Shown in pieces: positions 1 to 5,233 of a stretch of 5,233 nucleotides of DNA. Position 1 is the first letter of the stretch. The number at the start of each line of letters is the position of its first letter. The translations under genes were made by a program, and so were the position numbers. Under the pieces are notes generated by a model. The model saw only the letters and a list, made by a program, of their open reading frames with translations. It was not told the origin of the DNA and made no database searches. Origin of the DNA: Nitrososphaerales archaeon TH1177 (GTDB taxonomy: Archaea > Thermoproteota > Nitrososphaeria > Nitrososphaerales > Nitrososphaeraceae); the NCBI GenBank assembly GCA_014523515.1, contig JAATVJ010000267.1:1-5233 (forward strand). The letters are read 5' to 3'.

Positions 1-151
1 GATAAAAATGGAAAATGATATTAGGTTACTTTTGCCTAGAATATTAAATAAAGATAAACATGAAATACATCATGAATTGGAAAAAGTAATTAGAGCATAT
101 GATCCTTGTATGAGCTGTGCAAGCCATTTTCTTAAACTAAAGTGGATCTAA
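1..151 (+). CDS. [NiFe]-hydrogenase large (alpha) subunit, C-terminal fragment (5' end outside window)
   Basis: The frame starting at base 2 is open through the window edge and ends at TAA 149-151, giving the last ~49 residues of a protein. The sequence ...EKVIRAYDPCMSCASH followed by FLKLKWI carries the C-terminal DPCxxC motif (Cys codons 107-109 and 116-118), whose cysteines bind the Ni-Fe centre, and the conserved His (125-127). In this family a maturation protease cuts just after that His once nickel is loaded, here releasing a seven-residue FLKLKWI tail. The RAYDPCxSCxxH form and short tail resemble group 3 cytoplasmic enzymes; group 3b (HydA-like, NAD(P)-linked) is my best guess, but 49 residues cannot separate 3a, 3b and 3c. 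The other subunit genes probably lie upstream, outside the window. The convergent gene that follows encodes the matching protease and overlaps this 3' end. Confidence 0.9.
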   Translation, partial: IKMENDIRLLLPRILNKDKHEIHHELEKVIRAYDPCMSCASHFLKLKWI

Positions 152-527
152 TTTTTTCTTTTAATTGATTTAAAATTTCTATTTTTGAAAGAGTATTGAT
201 AGGAATACCAAAAATAATAACTTTATCAATCATATTTACTTTTTTCATCAATTTTAACATGTATCCTAAATCCACGTCATGAATAGTATAGAGATTATTA
301 GAAACTTCTATTTGATCAATATCATAAATAATAGTTACATTTTCAATATTTTCCACTGAATCTATGATATAAATTACAGATCCCTCATCTTGAAGGTCTT
401 CAATAGAGTCAAATTCCTTGAATTCAATTTCAGGAAATTCTTTTTCTAAATAAGGAACTAATTTTAAAGGAAGATTATCTTTTTTAACTAATCTATTTCC
501 AAATACAAGAACCTTACATACTGACAT
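132..527 (-). CDS. Hydrogenase maturation protease (HycI/HyaD family)
   Basis: This 131-residue protein is predicted to be the nickel-sensing endopeptidase that trims the C-terminal tail of the [NiFe]-hydrogenase large subunit after the Ni-Fe centre is inserted, in the cytoplasm. Visible family features are an N-terminal beta strand ending in GN (VLVFGN, residues 6-11), an acidic residue in the following loop (KKDN, Asp17), a second strand with Asp56 (IYIIDSV) and the IHDVDL segment with His83. By position, Asp17, Asp56 and His83 match the Glu/Asp/His nickel ligands described for E. coli HybD (Glu16, Asp62, His93). The canonical DDGxG after GNxL is replaced by KKDNLPL, which I associate with archaeal group 3 proteases. 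The length is near the short end of the family. The ATG at 525-527 gives the conserved strand directly after MSVCK; no Shine-Dalgarno is visible and an AT-rich box lies ~28 bases upstream, so the message may be leaderless. The gene is convergent to, and overlaps by 20 bases, the large subunit it should process. Confidence 0.85.
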   Translation of the reverse strand: MSVCKVLVFGNRLVKKDNLPLKLVPYLEKEFPEIEFKEFDSIEDLQDEGSVIYIIDSVENIENVTIIYDIDQIEVSNNLYTIHDVDLGYMLKLMKKVNMIDKVIIFGIPINTLSKIEILNQLKEKIRSTLV

Positions 528-550
528 AGTTATACATACTATAAAAAATC

Positions 551-560
551 TTTTAATTAA
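551..560 (-). promoter_or_regulatory. Candidate TATA box of the hydrogenase maturation protease gene
   Basis: Read on the minus strand, TTAATTAAAA is centred about 28 bases before the protease ATG at 527. An archaeal TATA box about 26 bases before the transcription start would place the start at or next to the ATG, giving a leaderless message. A second AT box (TTTTTTAT, 542-549) is nearer the start and cannot be excluded, because the whole region is AT-rich. Confidence 0.35.
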
Positions 561-562
561 AA

Positions 563-572
563 TTTTTTAAAT
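563..572 (+). promoter_or_regulatory. Candidate TATA box of ppsA
   Basis: TTTTTTAAAT is centred about 28 bases before the ppsA ATG at 595. With normal archaeal spacing, transcription would begin within a few bases of the ATG, so the message is probably leaderless, in agreement with the absence of a GGTGA-type ribosome site in front of it. The box lies inside the 67-base region shared with the divergent protease gene. Confidence 0.45.
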
Positions 573-594
573 GCTTTAAGATTATATAATCATC

Positions 595-2928
595 ATGAAT
601 CATGGTTATGTAATAGGGCTTGACCAAATTGGAAAAGATGACATAAAAATAGCAGGAGGAAAGGGAGCAAACCTTGGTCAAATGATTAAATTTGGTATTC
701 CTGTTCCTTCAGGTTTTGTTGTAACTACCTCATCATTTGATACTCTAATACAGATAAATAATCTTGAAAACCAGATAGATCAAATCATTAAAAATACAGA
801 TGTAGATAATACTACAGAATTGTTGAAAGCTTCAAAGACAATAAAAAAAATTATCCTTTCATGTAGAATGCCTTCTGAAATAGAGTCAAAAATTATTGAA
901 TCATACAAGAATTTATCAGAGAAAGATCATGAATATGACACAGATATTAATTATGCAAATAAAAGAGATATATTATTCGCAATAAGAAGTTCAGCTACTG
1001 CTGAAGATTTACCAACTGCTTCATTTGCAGGACAACAAGCTTCTTTTCTTAATGTAAATGGAAGAGAGGAATTAATTGAATCAGTCAAGAAATGCTGGGC
1101 TTCATTATTTGAACCACGTGCTATTTTCTATCGTTCAAAGCACGGTTTTTCAAAAGCCAGTATAGCTGTAATAGTTCAAAAAATGGTAAACGCTCAGAAA
1201 TCTGGTATAATGTTCACTATTGATCCCACTACTGGCGATGATACGATTTTGATTGAATCTACATGGGGATTGGGTGAAAGTATAGTAGGCGGAGAAGTTG
1301 AACCAGATTCCTACAAAGTTAGCAAAGCTGAATTAGAAAAAGGAGCAAGACAAGAGGCAATTATGGAAGTAAAAATTTCTCAAAAAACAAAGATGCGTTT
1401 CTATGATTATACTCTGAATACAAATGTCGAAGTCAATGTGCCAGAAAACAAGGCAAATGCACAGGTATTAACAAAGGATGAAATTCTAAAATTGGCAGAA
1501 TATGGAATAATGATTGAGAAATACTATAGAGATCAGCCACAAGATATAGAATTTGCTATAGATGAAAAGGGTAGGATAACTTTTGTCCAGACTAGAGCAA
1601 TTACTACAAAAGCAAAGGAAATGATTGAGAAGATTGACACTTCACATAATGGCAAGAAAAAACTTCTACAAGGCACTGGAGCATCTCCTGGTATAGTAAG
1701 TGGAAAGATAAAACTTATTTTAAGAAAAGACGATATTACAAAAATAGAGAATGGAGATATAATTGTAACAACAATGACTTCTCCTGATTTAGTTCCTGGA
1801 ATGAGCAAATCTGCTGCTATTATTACTGACCTTGGTGGTAGAACTTGTCACGCTGCAATAGTCTCTAGGGAAATGGGAATTCCTGCAATAGTTGGAACAA
1901 AAATAGCCACAAGAATTTTGAGTGATGCCCAAGAAGTTACAGTTGATGCATACAATGGCGTCGTTTATGAAGGTAAATTGAAATTGATTAAAGAACAAGA
2001 ACAATTTGAAGAAAAAAAGGGTAATGCAAAAATTCCATTTATGCCAATAACTAATACAAAAGTAAAAGTAAATATCGCATTTGTGGGACATGGAGTCGAA
2101 CAAATAGCATCTAAGGCAGATGGCGTAGGTTTACTACGGATAGAGCATTTAATTACAATGTATGGTATTCATCCCGCTAAGTTGGTGAAAGAGGGAAAGC
2201 AGGAACAGTATATAAAGATTCTAATGGATGGGATAAGACCAATTGCTAAAGCATTTAATCCAAAATCAGTCTGGGTAAGAATGTTGGATGCAAGAACAGA
2301 CGAGTTTAGAAATTTGGAGGGAGGAGAAGATGAACCTGTAGAAGCCAATCCCATGTTGGGCTGGCATGGAATACGTAGAAGCTTAGATGAGCAGGAATTA
2401 CTAAAATCAGAATTTCAGGCAATAAAGAGACTACATGAAGAAGGCTTGACCAACTTGCAAGTAATGTTGCCTTTTGTCATTTCTGTAGAAGAAGTAAGGA
2501 AAGCAAAAGAAATAGCAAAACAAGTTAGTTTGCCATTAGACAAAGCAAAGATTGGGATAATGGTAGAAACTCCTGCTTCTGTGATGATAATTGAAGATCT
2601 TTGCAAAGAAGGAATAGCTTTTGTCAGCTTTGGAACAAATGATTTGACTCAGCTCATTTTAGGCATTGACAGAAATAATGAAAGGTTGGCACAATTATCT
2701 TCTGAATTTCATCCTGCTGTTTTACGATCTATGGAAATGGTAATTAATATCTGTAATCGATATGGAATAGAGACTTCTATCTGTGGAGAGAGTGGTAGTA
2801 ATGCAAGTATGGTTAGAATTTTAATGAAATATGGTATAAAGAGTATATCATGTAATATAGATGCCATCGATACAATACGAGAAGTTATATATCAAGAAGA
2901 ACAACAACAAAATATTAGTCAAAAATAG
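595..2928 (+). CDS. ppsA: Phosphoenolpyruvate synthase (pyruvate, water dikinase)
   Basis: This enzyme converts pyruvate, ATP and water to phosphoenolpyruvate, AMP and phosphate in the cytoplasm, the entry step to gluconeogenesis. At 777 residues it has the usual length (E. coli PpsA is ~790). Domain order is complete. The N-terminal ATP-binding domain has GGKGANLGQM (21-30), RSSATAEDLPTASFAGQQ (from Arg131), the FTIDPTTGDD and STWGLGE segments, and the closing DIEFA...FVQTRAIT. The swivelling phosphohistidine domain has GGRTCHAAIVSREMGIPA with catalytic His419; Cys before this His is typical of PEP synthase, where pyruvate phosphate dikinase has Ser. The C-terminal TIM-barrel PEP/pyruvate domain has GLLRIEHL, VRMLDARTDEFRNLEGGE (Arg562 to ~Glu579), IGIMVETP (Glu658), FGTNDLTQ (679-686) and SICGES with active-site Cys730. 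No truncation or frameshift is seen. The ATG at 595 puts the first conserved strand immediately after MNHG, with a TATA-like box ~28 bases upstream. The gene is transcribed alone, divergent from the hydrogenase protease. In autotrophic thaumarchaea it would feed pyruvate from carbon fixation into sugars. Confidence 0.97.
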   Translation: MNHGYVIGLDQIGKDDIKIAGGKGANLGQMIKFGIPVPSGFVVTTSSFDTLIQINNLENQIDQIIKNTDVDNTTELLKASKTIKKIILSCRMPSEIESKIIESYKNLSEKDHEYDTDINYANKRDILFAIRSSATAEDLPTASFAGQQASFLNVNGREELIESVKKCWASLFEPRAIFYRSKHGFSKASIAVIVQKMVNAQKSGIMFTIDPTTGDDTILIESTWGLGESIVGGEVEPDSYKVSKAELEKGARQEAIMEVKISQKTKMRFYDYTLNTNVEVNVPENKANAQVLTKDEILKLAEYGIMIEKYYRDQPQDIEFAIDEKGRITFVQTRAITTKAKEMIEKIDTSHNGKKKLLQGTGASPGIVSGKIKLILRKDDITKIENGDIIVTTMTSPDLVPGMSKSAAIITDLGGRTCHAAIVSREMGIPAIVGTKIATRILSDAQEVTVDAYNGVVYEGKLKLIKEQEQFEEKKGNAKIPFMPITNTKVKVNIAFVGHGVEQIASKADGVGLLRIEHLITMYGIHPAKLVKEGKQEQYIKILMDGIRPIAKAFNPKSVWVRMLDARTDEFRNLEGGEDEPVEANPMLGWHGIRRSLDEQELLKSEFQAIKRLHEEGLTNLQVMLPFVISVEEVRKAKEIAKQVSLPLDKAKIGIMVETPASVMIIEDLCKEGIAFVSFGTNDLTQLILGIDRNNERLAQLSSEFHPAVLRSMEMVINICNRYGIETSICGESGSNASMVRILMKYGIKSISCNIDAIDTIREVIYQEEQQQNISQK

Positions 2929-2954
2929 GAATTATGTTGTTTAATATCTGTAAA

Positions 2955-2998
2955 TTATCTTAAAGATAAGGGATCTTTGCTATAAATAATTTTTCTTT
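2955..2998 (+). terminator. Possible ppsA transcription end: short hairpin followed by a T-rich tract
   Basis: Twenty-six bases after the ppsA stop there is a perfect inverted repeat, TTATCTT / AAGATAA, around a single A (2955-2969). It is followed by a T-rich run, TTTTTCTTT (2990-2998). Archaeal termination depends mainly on T-rich tracts, so the T run is the likelier signal. The AT-rich background weakens the call. Confidence 0.35.
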
Positions 2999-3032
2999 AT
3001 AAATTTATTTTTAATATAATTAGTAAAATTTT

Positions 3033-3054
3033 ATTAATTATTAAAAAAAATAAC
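3033..3054 (-). terminator. Possible terminator T-tract of the ribbon-helix-helix gene
   Basis: On the minus strand, about 60 bases past the stop of the small DNA-binding protein gene, a run of eight T (complement of 3044-3051) sits in an AT-rich stretch. It faces the ppsA end signal, as expected between convergent genes. It is a composition-based call with little more to support it. Confidence 0.25.
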
Positions 3055-3110
3055 AATTACACTTTTCAAGAAATTATAATAACAATAATAATAATATTTA
3101 TAATACTATA

Positions 3111-3269
3111 TCAACATTCCTCGCTATTTAATGACAACTTTTTTGTATCAATACCAAGAAATGTCTCTAATGCTTGTTTTACTATCTCATTAGTAGATAC
3201 TTCACGTTTTTCCGCTTCAATCTTGGCCTTTTCCCAAAGACTTTCATCAATACTTATTCTGTGTTCCAT
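3111..3269 (-). CDS. Small ribbon-helix-helix (CopG/Arc/MetJ-type) DNA-binding protein
   Basis: This 52-residue frame runs from ATG (3267-3269) to TGA (3111-3113). It starts MEHRISIDESLWEKAKIEAE, with the alternating polar/hydrophobic strand (HRISI, 3-7) that lies in the DNA major groove in this fold, then helix 1 (~9-22), a short turn with VSTNEI, and helix 2 (IVKQALETFLGI, ~29-40). The tail is short and polar and ends in Cys. Such proteins bind operator DNA as dimers and often act as autorepressors or antitoxins. An in-frame stop (TAG) lies seven codons upstream with no other ATG between, which fixes the start. A TATA-like box sits ~24 bases before it. No toxin gene of a known family is adjacent: ppsA is convergent, and on the other side is AT-rich DNA, then the decayed insertion sequence. 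Its target and partner are unknown. Confidence 0.8.
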   Translation of the reverse strand: MEHRISIDESLWEKAKIEAEKREVSTNEIVKQALETFLGIDTKKLSLNSEEC

Positions 3270-3289
3270 TCTGGTATTAGTATTGTCTA

Positions 3290-3297
3290 TTATAAAT
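3290..3297 (-). promoter_or_regulatory. Candidate TATA box of the ribbon-helix-helix gene
   Basis: The minus-strand ATTTATAA is centred about 24 bases before the ATG at 3269, the spacing expected for a leaderless or nearly leaderless archaeal message. No ribosome-binding sequence is seen in front of the ATG. Confidence 0.4.
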
Positions 3298-3473
3298 TAA
3301 TTTCTTTCGTTAAATTTTTTGATCAAAAATATTATAACATATAAATTAATTATTATAAAATAATTTATCATCATACCAATTATCATAAACTGATTAGGAA
3401 AATCATTATAAAAAAATAGAAATTGCAATATCCAAACTATAGAACTTAGAGTTATGTTATTCTTTTTAATTTA

Positions 3474-3489
3474 GAGCCTATCTCAAAAA
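3474..3489 (+). repeat. Left terminal inverted repeat of the IS5-type remnant
   Basis: GAGCCTATCTCAAAAA pairs with the right end at 4367-4382 (10 of 16 positions). It lies about 90 bases before the first recognisable transposase residues, a plausible distance for an IS5-type element. Confidence 0.6.
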
Positions 3490-3559
3490 TAAATAGGAAT
3501 AGAGATTCTTGTTTCCATCATCTTTATTTATACTGCAATTGTACAAAAGTAAACATTAG

Positions 3560-4370
3560 GTTAGAACTATCATAATACTTATTCCAGATGATCTATAAAA
3601 TGAAATTAAAAAGACATTACCGGAAGAAAAATCAGAAAAGACAATAGGTTGTTCAATTGTTCAATACAGAAAAGTGATAGACGAATCATCTATATCTTGC
3701 AAACTTGAGGTCAATGCAAAATGTTATTCAAAGAATACAGTTCTAGTACTATCTGTCATATAAGATTTAGCAATGGATTCAATCAGGCATATTTGACAAA
3801 TTATTAATAAGTGTCTTAAAAATATATGATAACAAGAGAAGAATAAAGTAGAATCGTGAGTAACCTATGGCATATCAATGCAATCACCTTTAAGGAGACG
3901 ATGACTTTTTGATAAGAGCTTAATGACAGAGAAGCAAAAGAGGAATCAAAATCATATTCTAATAGACAAAAATGATATTTTACTGTATTATTATAAGGTC
4001 TATAAATACTTAGGATATACCAGTAATAACAAATACTGTTGATAATAATATAGTTATCAAAAAAACCAATATCAATACCAAAAGCTAAGAATACAAAAAA
4101 GAAAAAGGCAGAATCTATGGTTTGATAAAGCATACCATTCCAAAGAAATAGAACAAGAAATCATCAGCAGAGTATACGTAAATATATTTACGACACAGAA
4201 GAGAAGAAAAGAAATTCTTAAGAGACTTCATGTAGCAAGAAGGTGGTTTTAGAGAGAGAGGAAATTCAAGGCATAATGAATTCCGGAAATTATTTAAAGA
4301 TATGAAAAAAGGTTGAGAAAACATCTTGTGCAATTAGCAAGTAGAATTATTATTTATAGGAACATTCTTT
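3560..4370 (+). pseudogene. IS5-family transposase (DDE type), multiply frameshifted and interrupted remnant
   Basis: The protein can be followed only by changing frame. The start reads IPDDL*NEIKKTLPEEKSEK then IGCSIVQYRKVIDES (from 3581), the N-terminal DUF4096-like domain (family form LxxxxWxxIxxxLP). Then come GQCKMLFKEYSSSTICHIRF (from 3709, another frame) and QWIQSGIFDKLLISVLKIYD (from 3771, third frame). Middle pieces are NHILIDKNDI and DIPVITNTVDNNIVIKK (from 4014). The C-terminal part has FDKAYHSKEIEQEIISR (from 4121), LHVARRW, a probable catalytic Glu codon at 4252-4254 in the RRWxxER context, NSRHNEFRKLFKD, and finally RYEKRLRKHLVQLASRIIIY (from 4298). From memory this order matches IS5-type transposases common in Nitrososphaera relatives. 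Several stops look like single changes from TGG or CAG (TAG at 3849 and 3768). At least six frame changes and many stops show long decay. Start and end are approximate. Confidence 0.85.
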
Positions 4371-4382
4371 TGCAACAGACTT
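4367..4382 (-). repeat. Right terminal inverted repeat of the IS5-type remnant
   Basis: CTTTTGCAACAGACTT is the imperfect inverted partner of 3474-3489. It directly follows the last transposase residues (IIIYRN), as is usual in these compact elements, and ends three bases before the stop codon of the neighbouring minus-strand gene. Confidence 0.6.
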
Positions 4383-4385
4383 TTA

Positions 4386-4835
4386 TTATATCTTTTCATA
4401 TTCTAATTTTTTCATAGATTTAGTAATGGATGTTCTTATTTCTTCTAATAGTTCGATTAATATTTTTTCTTTAGTCTCTTTATCTTTATTATTATTACCG
4501 CGTAGTTCTGTATTGTAATACTTTAACCAAGAATAGGTTCTCTGTATACTTTGGAATAATTCAAATGAAATGAGGGCATGCTTTCCAGAAATTATAATAG
4601 AATCCCACATGTCAGTAAAAAATGGTTTATAATCTTGACTATGTAATGATTCATCTATAAATCGTAATCTTTGTTCTAAATCATTTTTTAAAAAGAATAC
4701 AACATTTTCTTTAGTCTTTAGATCTTTTTGTTTTTCTGATCTTTTGTATGTCCAATGTTCAATATAAACAGCAAACCAAATAATTCCAGCAAGAATTATC
4801 ATTTCAACAATTAGAGAATCCCATTCAATAGGCAA
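4386..4835 (-). CDS. Hypothetical protein with one N-terminal membrane segment
   Basis: I do not recognise this protein. From the TTG at 4835 it has 149 residues. A hydrophobic stretch (LIVEMIILAGIIWFAVYI, ~8-25) is followed by a charged tail (HWTYKRSEKQKDLKTKE), so it is probably a single-pass membrane protein with a cytoplasmic domain of ~120 residues rich in Lys, Glu and predicted helix (DLEQRLRFIDESL, then the EKILIELLEEIRTSITKSMK end). This style recurs in thaumarchaeal hypothetical proteins. Two starts are possible: the TTG, with a TATA-like box at ~4861-4869, or ATG at 4802 (138 residues, beginning MIILAG), with a box at ~4842-4850. In the second case the membrane segment would begin at residue 1. 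Its stop codon lies only three bases from the end of the decayed IS element, so the 3' end may have been altered by that insertion. The clean, long frame in AT-rich DNA with ordinary residue composition supports a real gene. Confidence 0.65.
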   Translation of the reverse strand: MPIEWDSLIVEMIILAGIIWFAVYIEHWTYKRSEKQKDLKTKENVVFFLKNDLEQRLRFIDESLHSQDYKPFFTDMWDSIIISGKHALISFELFQSIQRTYSWLKYYNTELRGNNNKDKETKEKILIELLEEIRTSITKSMKKLEYEKI

Positions 4836-5233
4836 GTACGTTAAATTTAAGTTTATCCAATAAATTTATTTGTATTTTAATGTATGTATCTATTATATAT
4901 AATCATCAAAAACTTTGAAATATTATAATTTGATAAATACTAATGTGTACTATGGACAAATATCTATAGTAATAAATGTAATCTAACTTTTAAATAAAAC
5001 GTTTAGTAAAGAAAACTTTATTATTATCCTATAATATGGTTAAATAAATAGCATAAAAGTATCATAATATAATTGGATAGAAATTTAATGATGATTAGAT
5101 AACTACAGACAACTAGACATTAATTATTAAACTAATTATACAACATGACATTTTTTGGATAGTCATCTGCAGTCAAATCATCATTATCAACAACTAAAAG
5201 AGATTCTAATAATATTTAAATAAAGTATATATA
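4836..5233. other. AT-rich stretch without a recognisable gene
   Basis: Both strands are full of stops. The part next to 4836 holds TATA-like boxes that probably serve the minus-strand membrane protein gene. The only protein-like piece is a 28-codon minus-strand frame (5132-5215, including LLVVDNDDLTADDYPKNVML) that has no start codon and is bounded by stops on both sides. No tRNA, repeat array or clear hairpin was found. The region is either a long intergenic spacer or contains coding DNA decayed beyond recognition. Confidence 0.5.

Larger units (their letters stand above)
3474..4382 (+). mobile_element. Decayed IS5-family insertion sequence with degenerate terminal inverted repeats
   Basis: A ~909-base element is bounded by GAGCCTATCTCAAAAA (3474-3489) and CTTTTGCAACAGACTT (4367-4382). 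The reverse complement of the right end, AAGTCTGTTGCAAAAG, matches the left end at 10 of 16 positions, and five of the six differences are transitions, as expected for ends that were once alike and have drifted. The size fits an IS5-family element with one transposase of ~270-300 residues, whose remains fill the interior. The bases TTA flank both ends (3471-3473 and 4383-4385) and could be a target duplication, but three bases in AT-rich DNA are weak evidence. The element cannot be active. The exact ends are uncertain by a few bases. Confidence 0.75.

Noticed and set aside
1533..2606. Four minus-strand open frames inside ppsA
   Set aside because: They are antisense to a well-conserved enzyme and have no family features of their own.
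3076..3100. A short AAT-type repeat tract
   Set aside because: Only a few imperfect units in very AT-rich intergenic DNA; there is no sign of an array or an origin.
3366..3380. A TGATGA-like C box on the minus strand suggesting a C/D box guide RNA
   Set aside because: No D box (CTGA) or second C/D pair was found at a suitable distance, so the match is most likely chance.
3560..3800. A reading of this segment as a decayed Pcc1 (KEOPS complex) gene, from KLEVNAKCYSKNTVL and LAMDSIRHI in one frame
   Set aside because: Following the other frames gives GQCKMLFKEYSSSTICHIRF and QWIQSGIFDKLL, which continue the IPDDL...NEIKKTLPEEK start as an IS5-type transposase. The later pieces (DKAYHSKEIEQEI, RRW, NEFRKLF, IIIYRN) and the terminal repeats agree with that, so the Pcc1 likeness is accidental.
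3816..4333. Two minus-strand open frames (3816-4133 and 4115-4333) encoding hydrophobic, Phe/Tyr/Ser-rich proteins
   Set aside because: They lie antisense to the transposase remnant, their composition is what A-rich coding DNA gives on its complement, and no domain or start signal supports them.
5132..5215. A minus-strand frame with LLVVDNDDLTADDYPKNV, faintly like the start of a response regulator (LLVVDDD)
   Set aside because: It has only 28 codons, no usable start codon and stops on both sides. The resemblance covers a few residues and cannot support a call.

Overview
The window is strongly AT-rich and looks archaeal, most likely an ammonia-oxidising thaumarchaeon of the Nitrososphaera/Nitrosocosmicus type. 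The grounds are TATA-like boxes about 25-30 bases before start codons with no Shine-Dalgarno sequence (leaderless-type genes), an archaeal phosphoenolpyruvate synthase, a [NiFe]-hydrogenase tail resembling group 3, and an IS5-type transposase remnant like those I recall from that group. The lineage is an inference from sequence style and memory of protein families; no search was run.

Layout. (1) Positions 1-151 hold the last ~49 codons of a [NiFe]-hydrogenase large subunit, ending in the DPCxxC nickel ligand motif and the short tail removed during maturation. (2) Running towards it on the minus strand, and overlapping its 3' end by 20 bases, is a complete hydrogenase maturation protease (132-527), the type of enzyme that removes such a tail. 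(3) A 67-base divergent promoter region separates the protease from ppsA (595-2928, plus strand), a full-length phosphoenolpyruvate synthase with all catalytic motifs. (4) A convergent AT-rich gap follows, and then a 52-residue ribbon-helix-helix DNA-binding protein (3111-3269, minus). (5) Positions 3474-4382 are a heavily decayed IS5-family insertion sequence. Its transposase can be read only in pieces spread over all three plus-strand frames, but its degenerate terminal inverted repeats are still visible. (6) Directly against the right end of that element lies a minus-strand gene for a 149-residue (or 138-residue) protein of unknown function with one N-terminal membrane segment (4386-4835). 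(7) The last ~400 bases are AT-rich and hold no gene I can support.

How it works together: the first two genes belong to one process, making the mature hydrogenase catalytic subunit. ppsA is a central carbon gene (pyruvate to phosphoenolpyruvate for gluconeogenesis) and shares only its promoter region with the protease. The right half (from ~3300) is accessory in character: a small regulator, a dead mobile element and an orphan membrane protein. I do not see a convincing new multi-gene system. The most notable points are the convergent overlap between the hydrogenase tail and its protease, and the IS-scarred minus-strand region.
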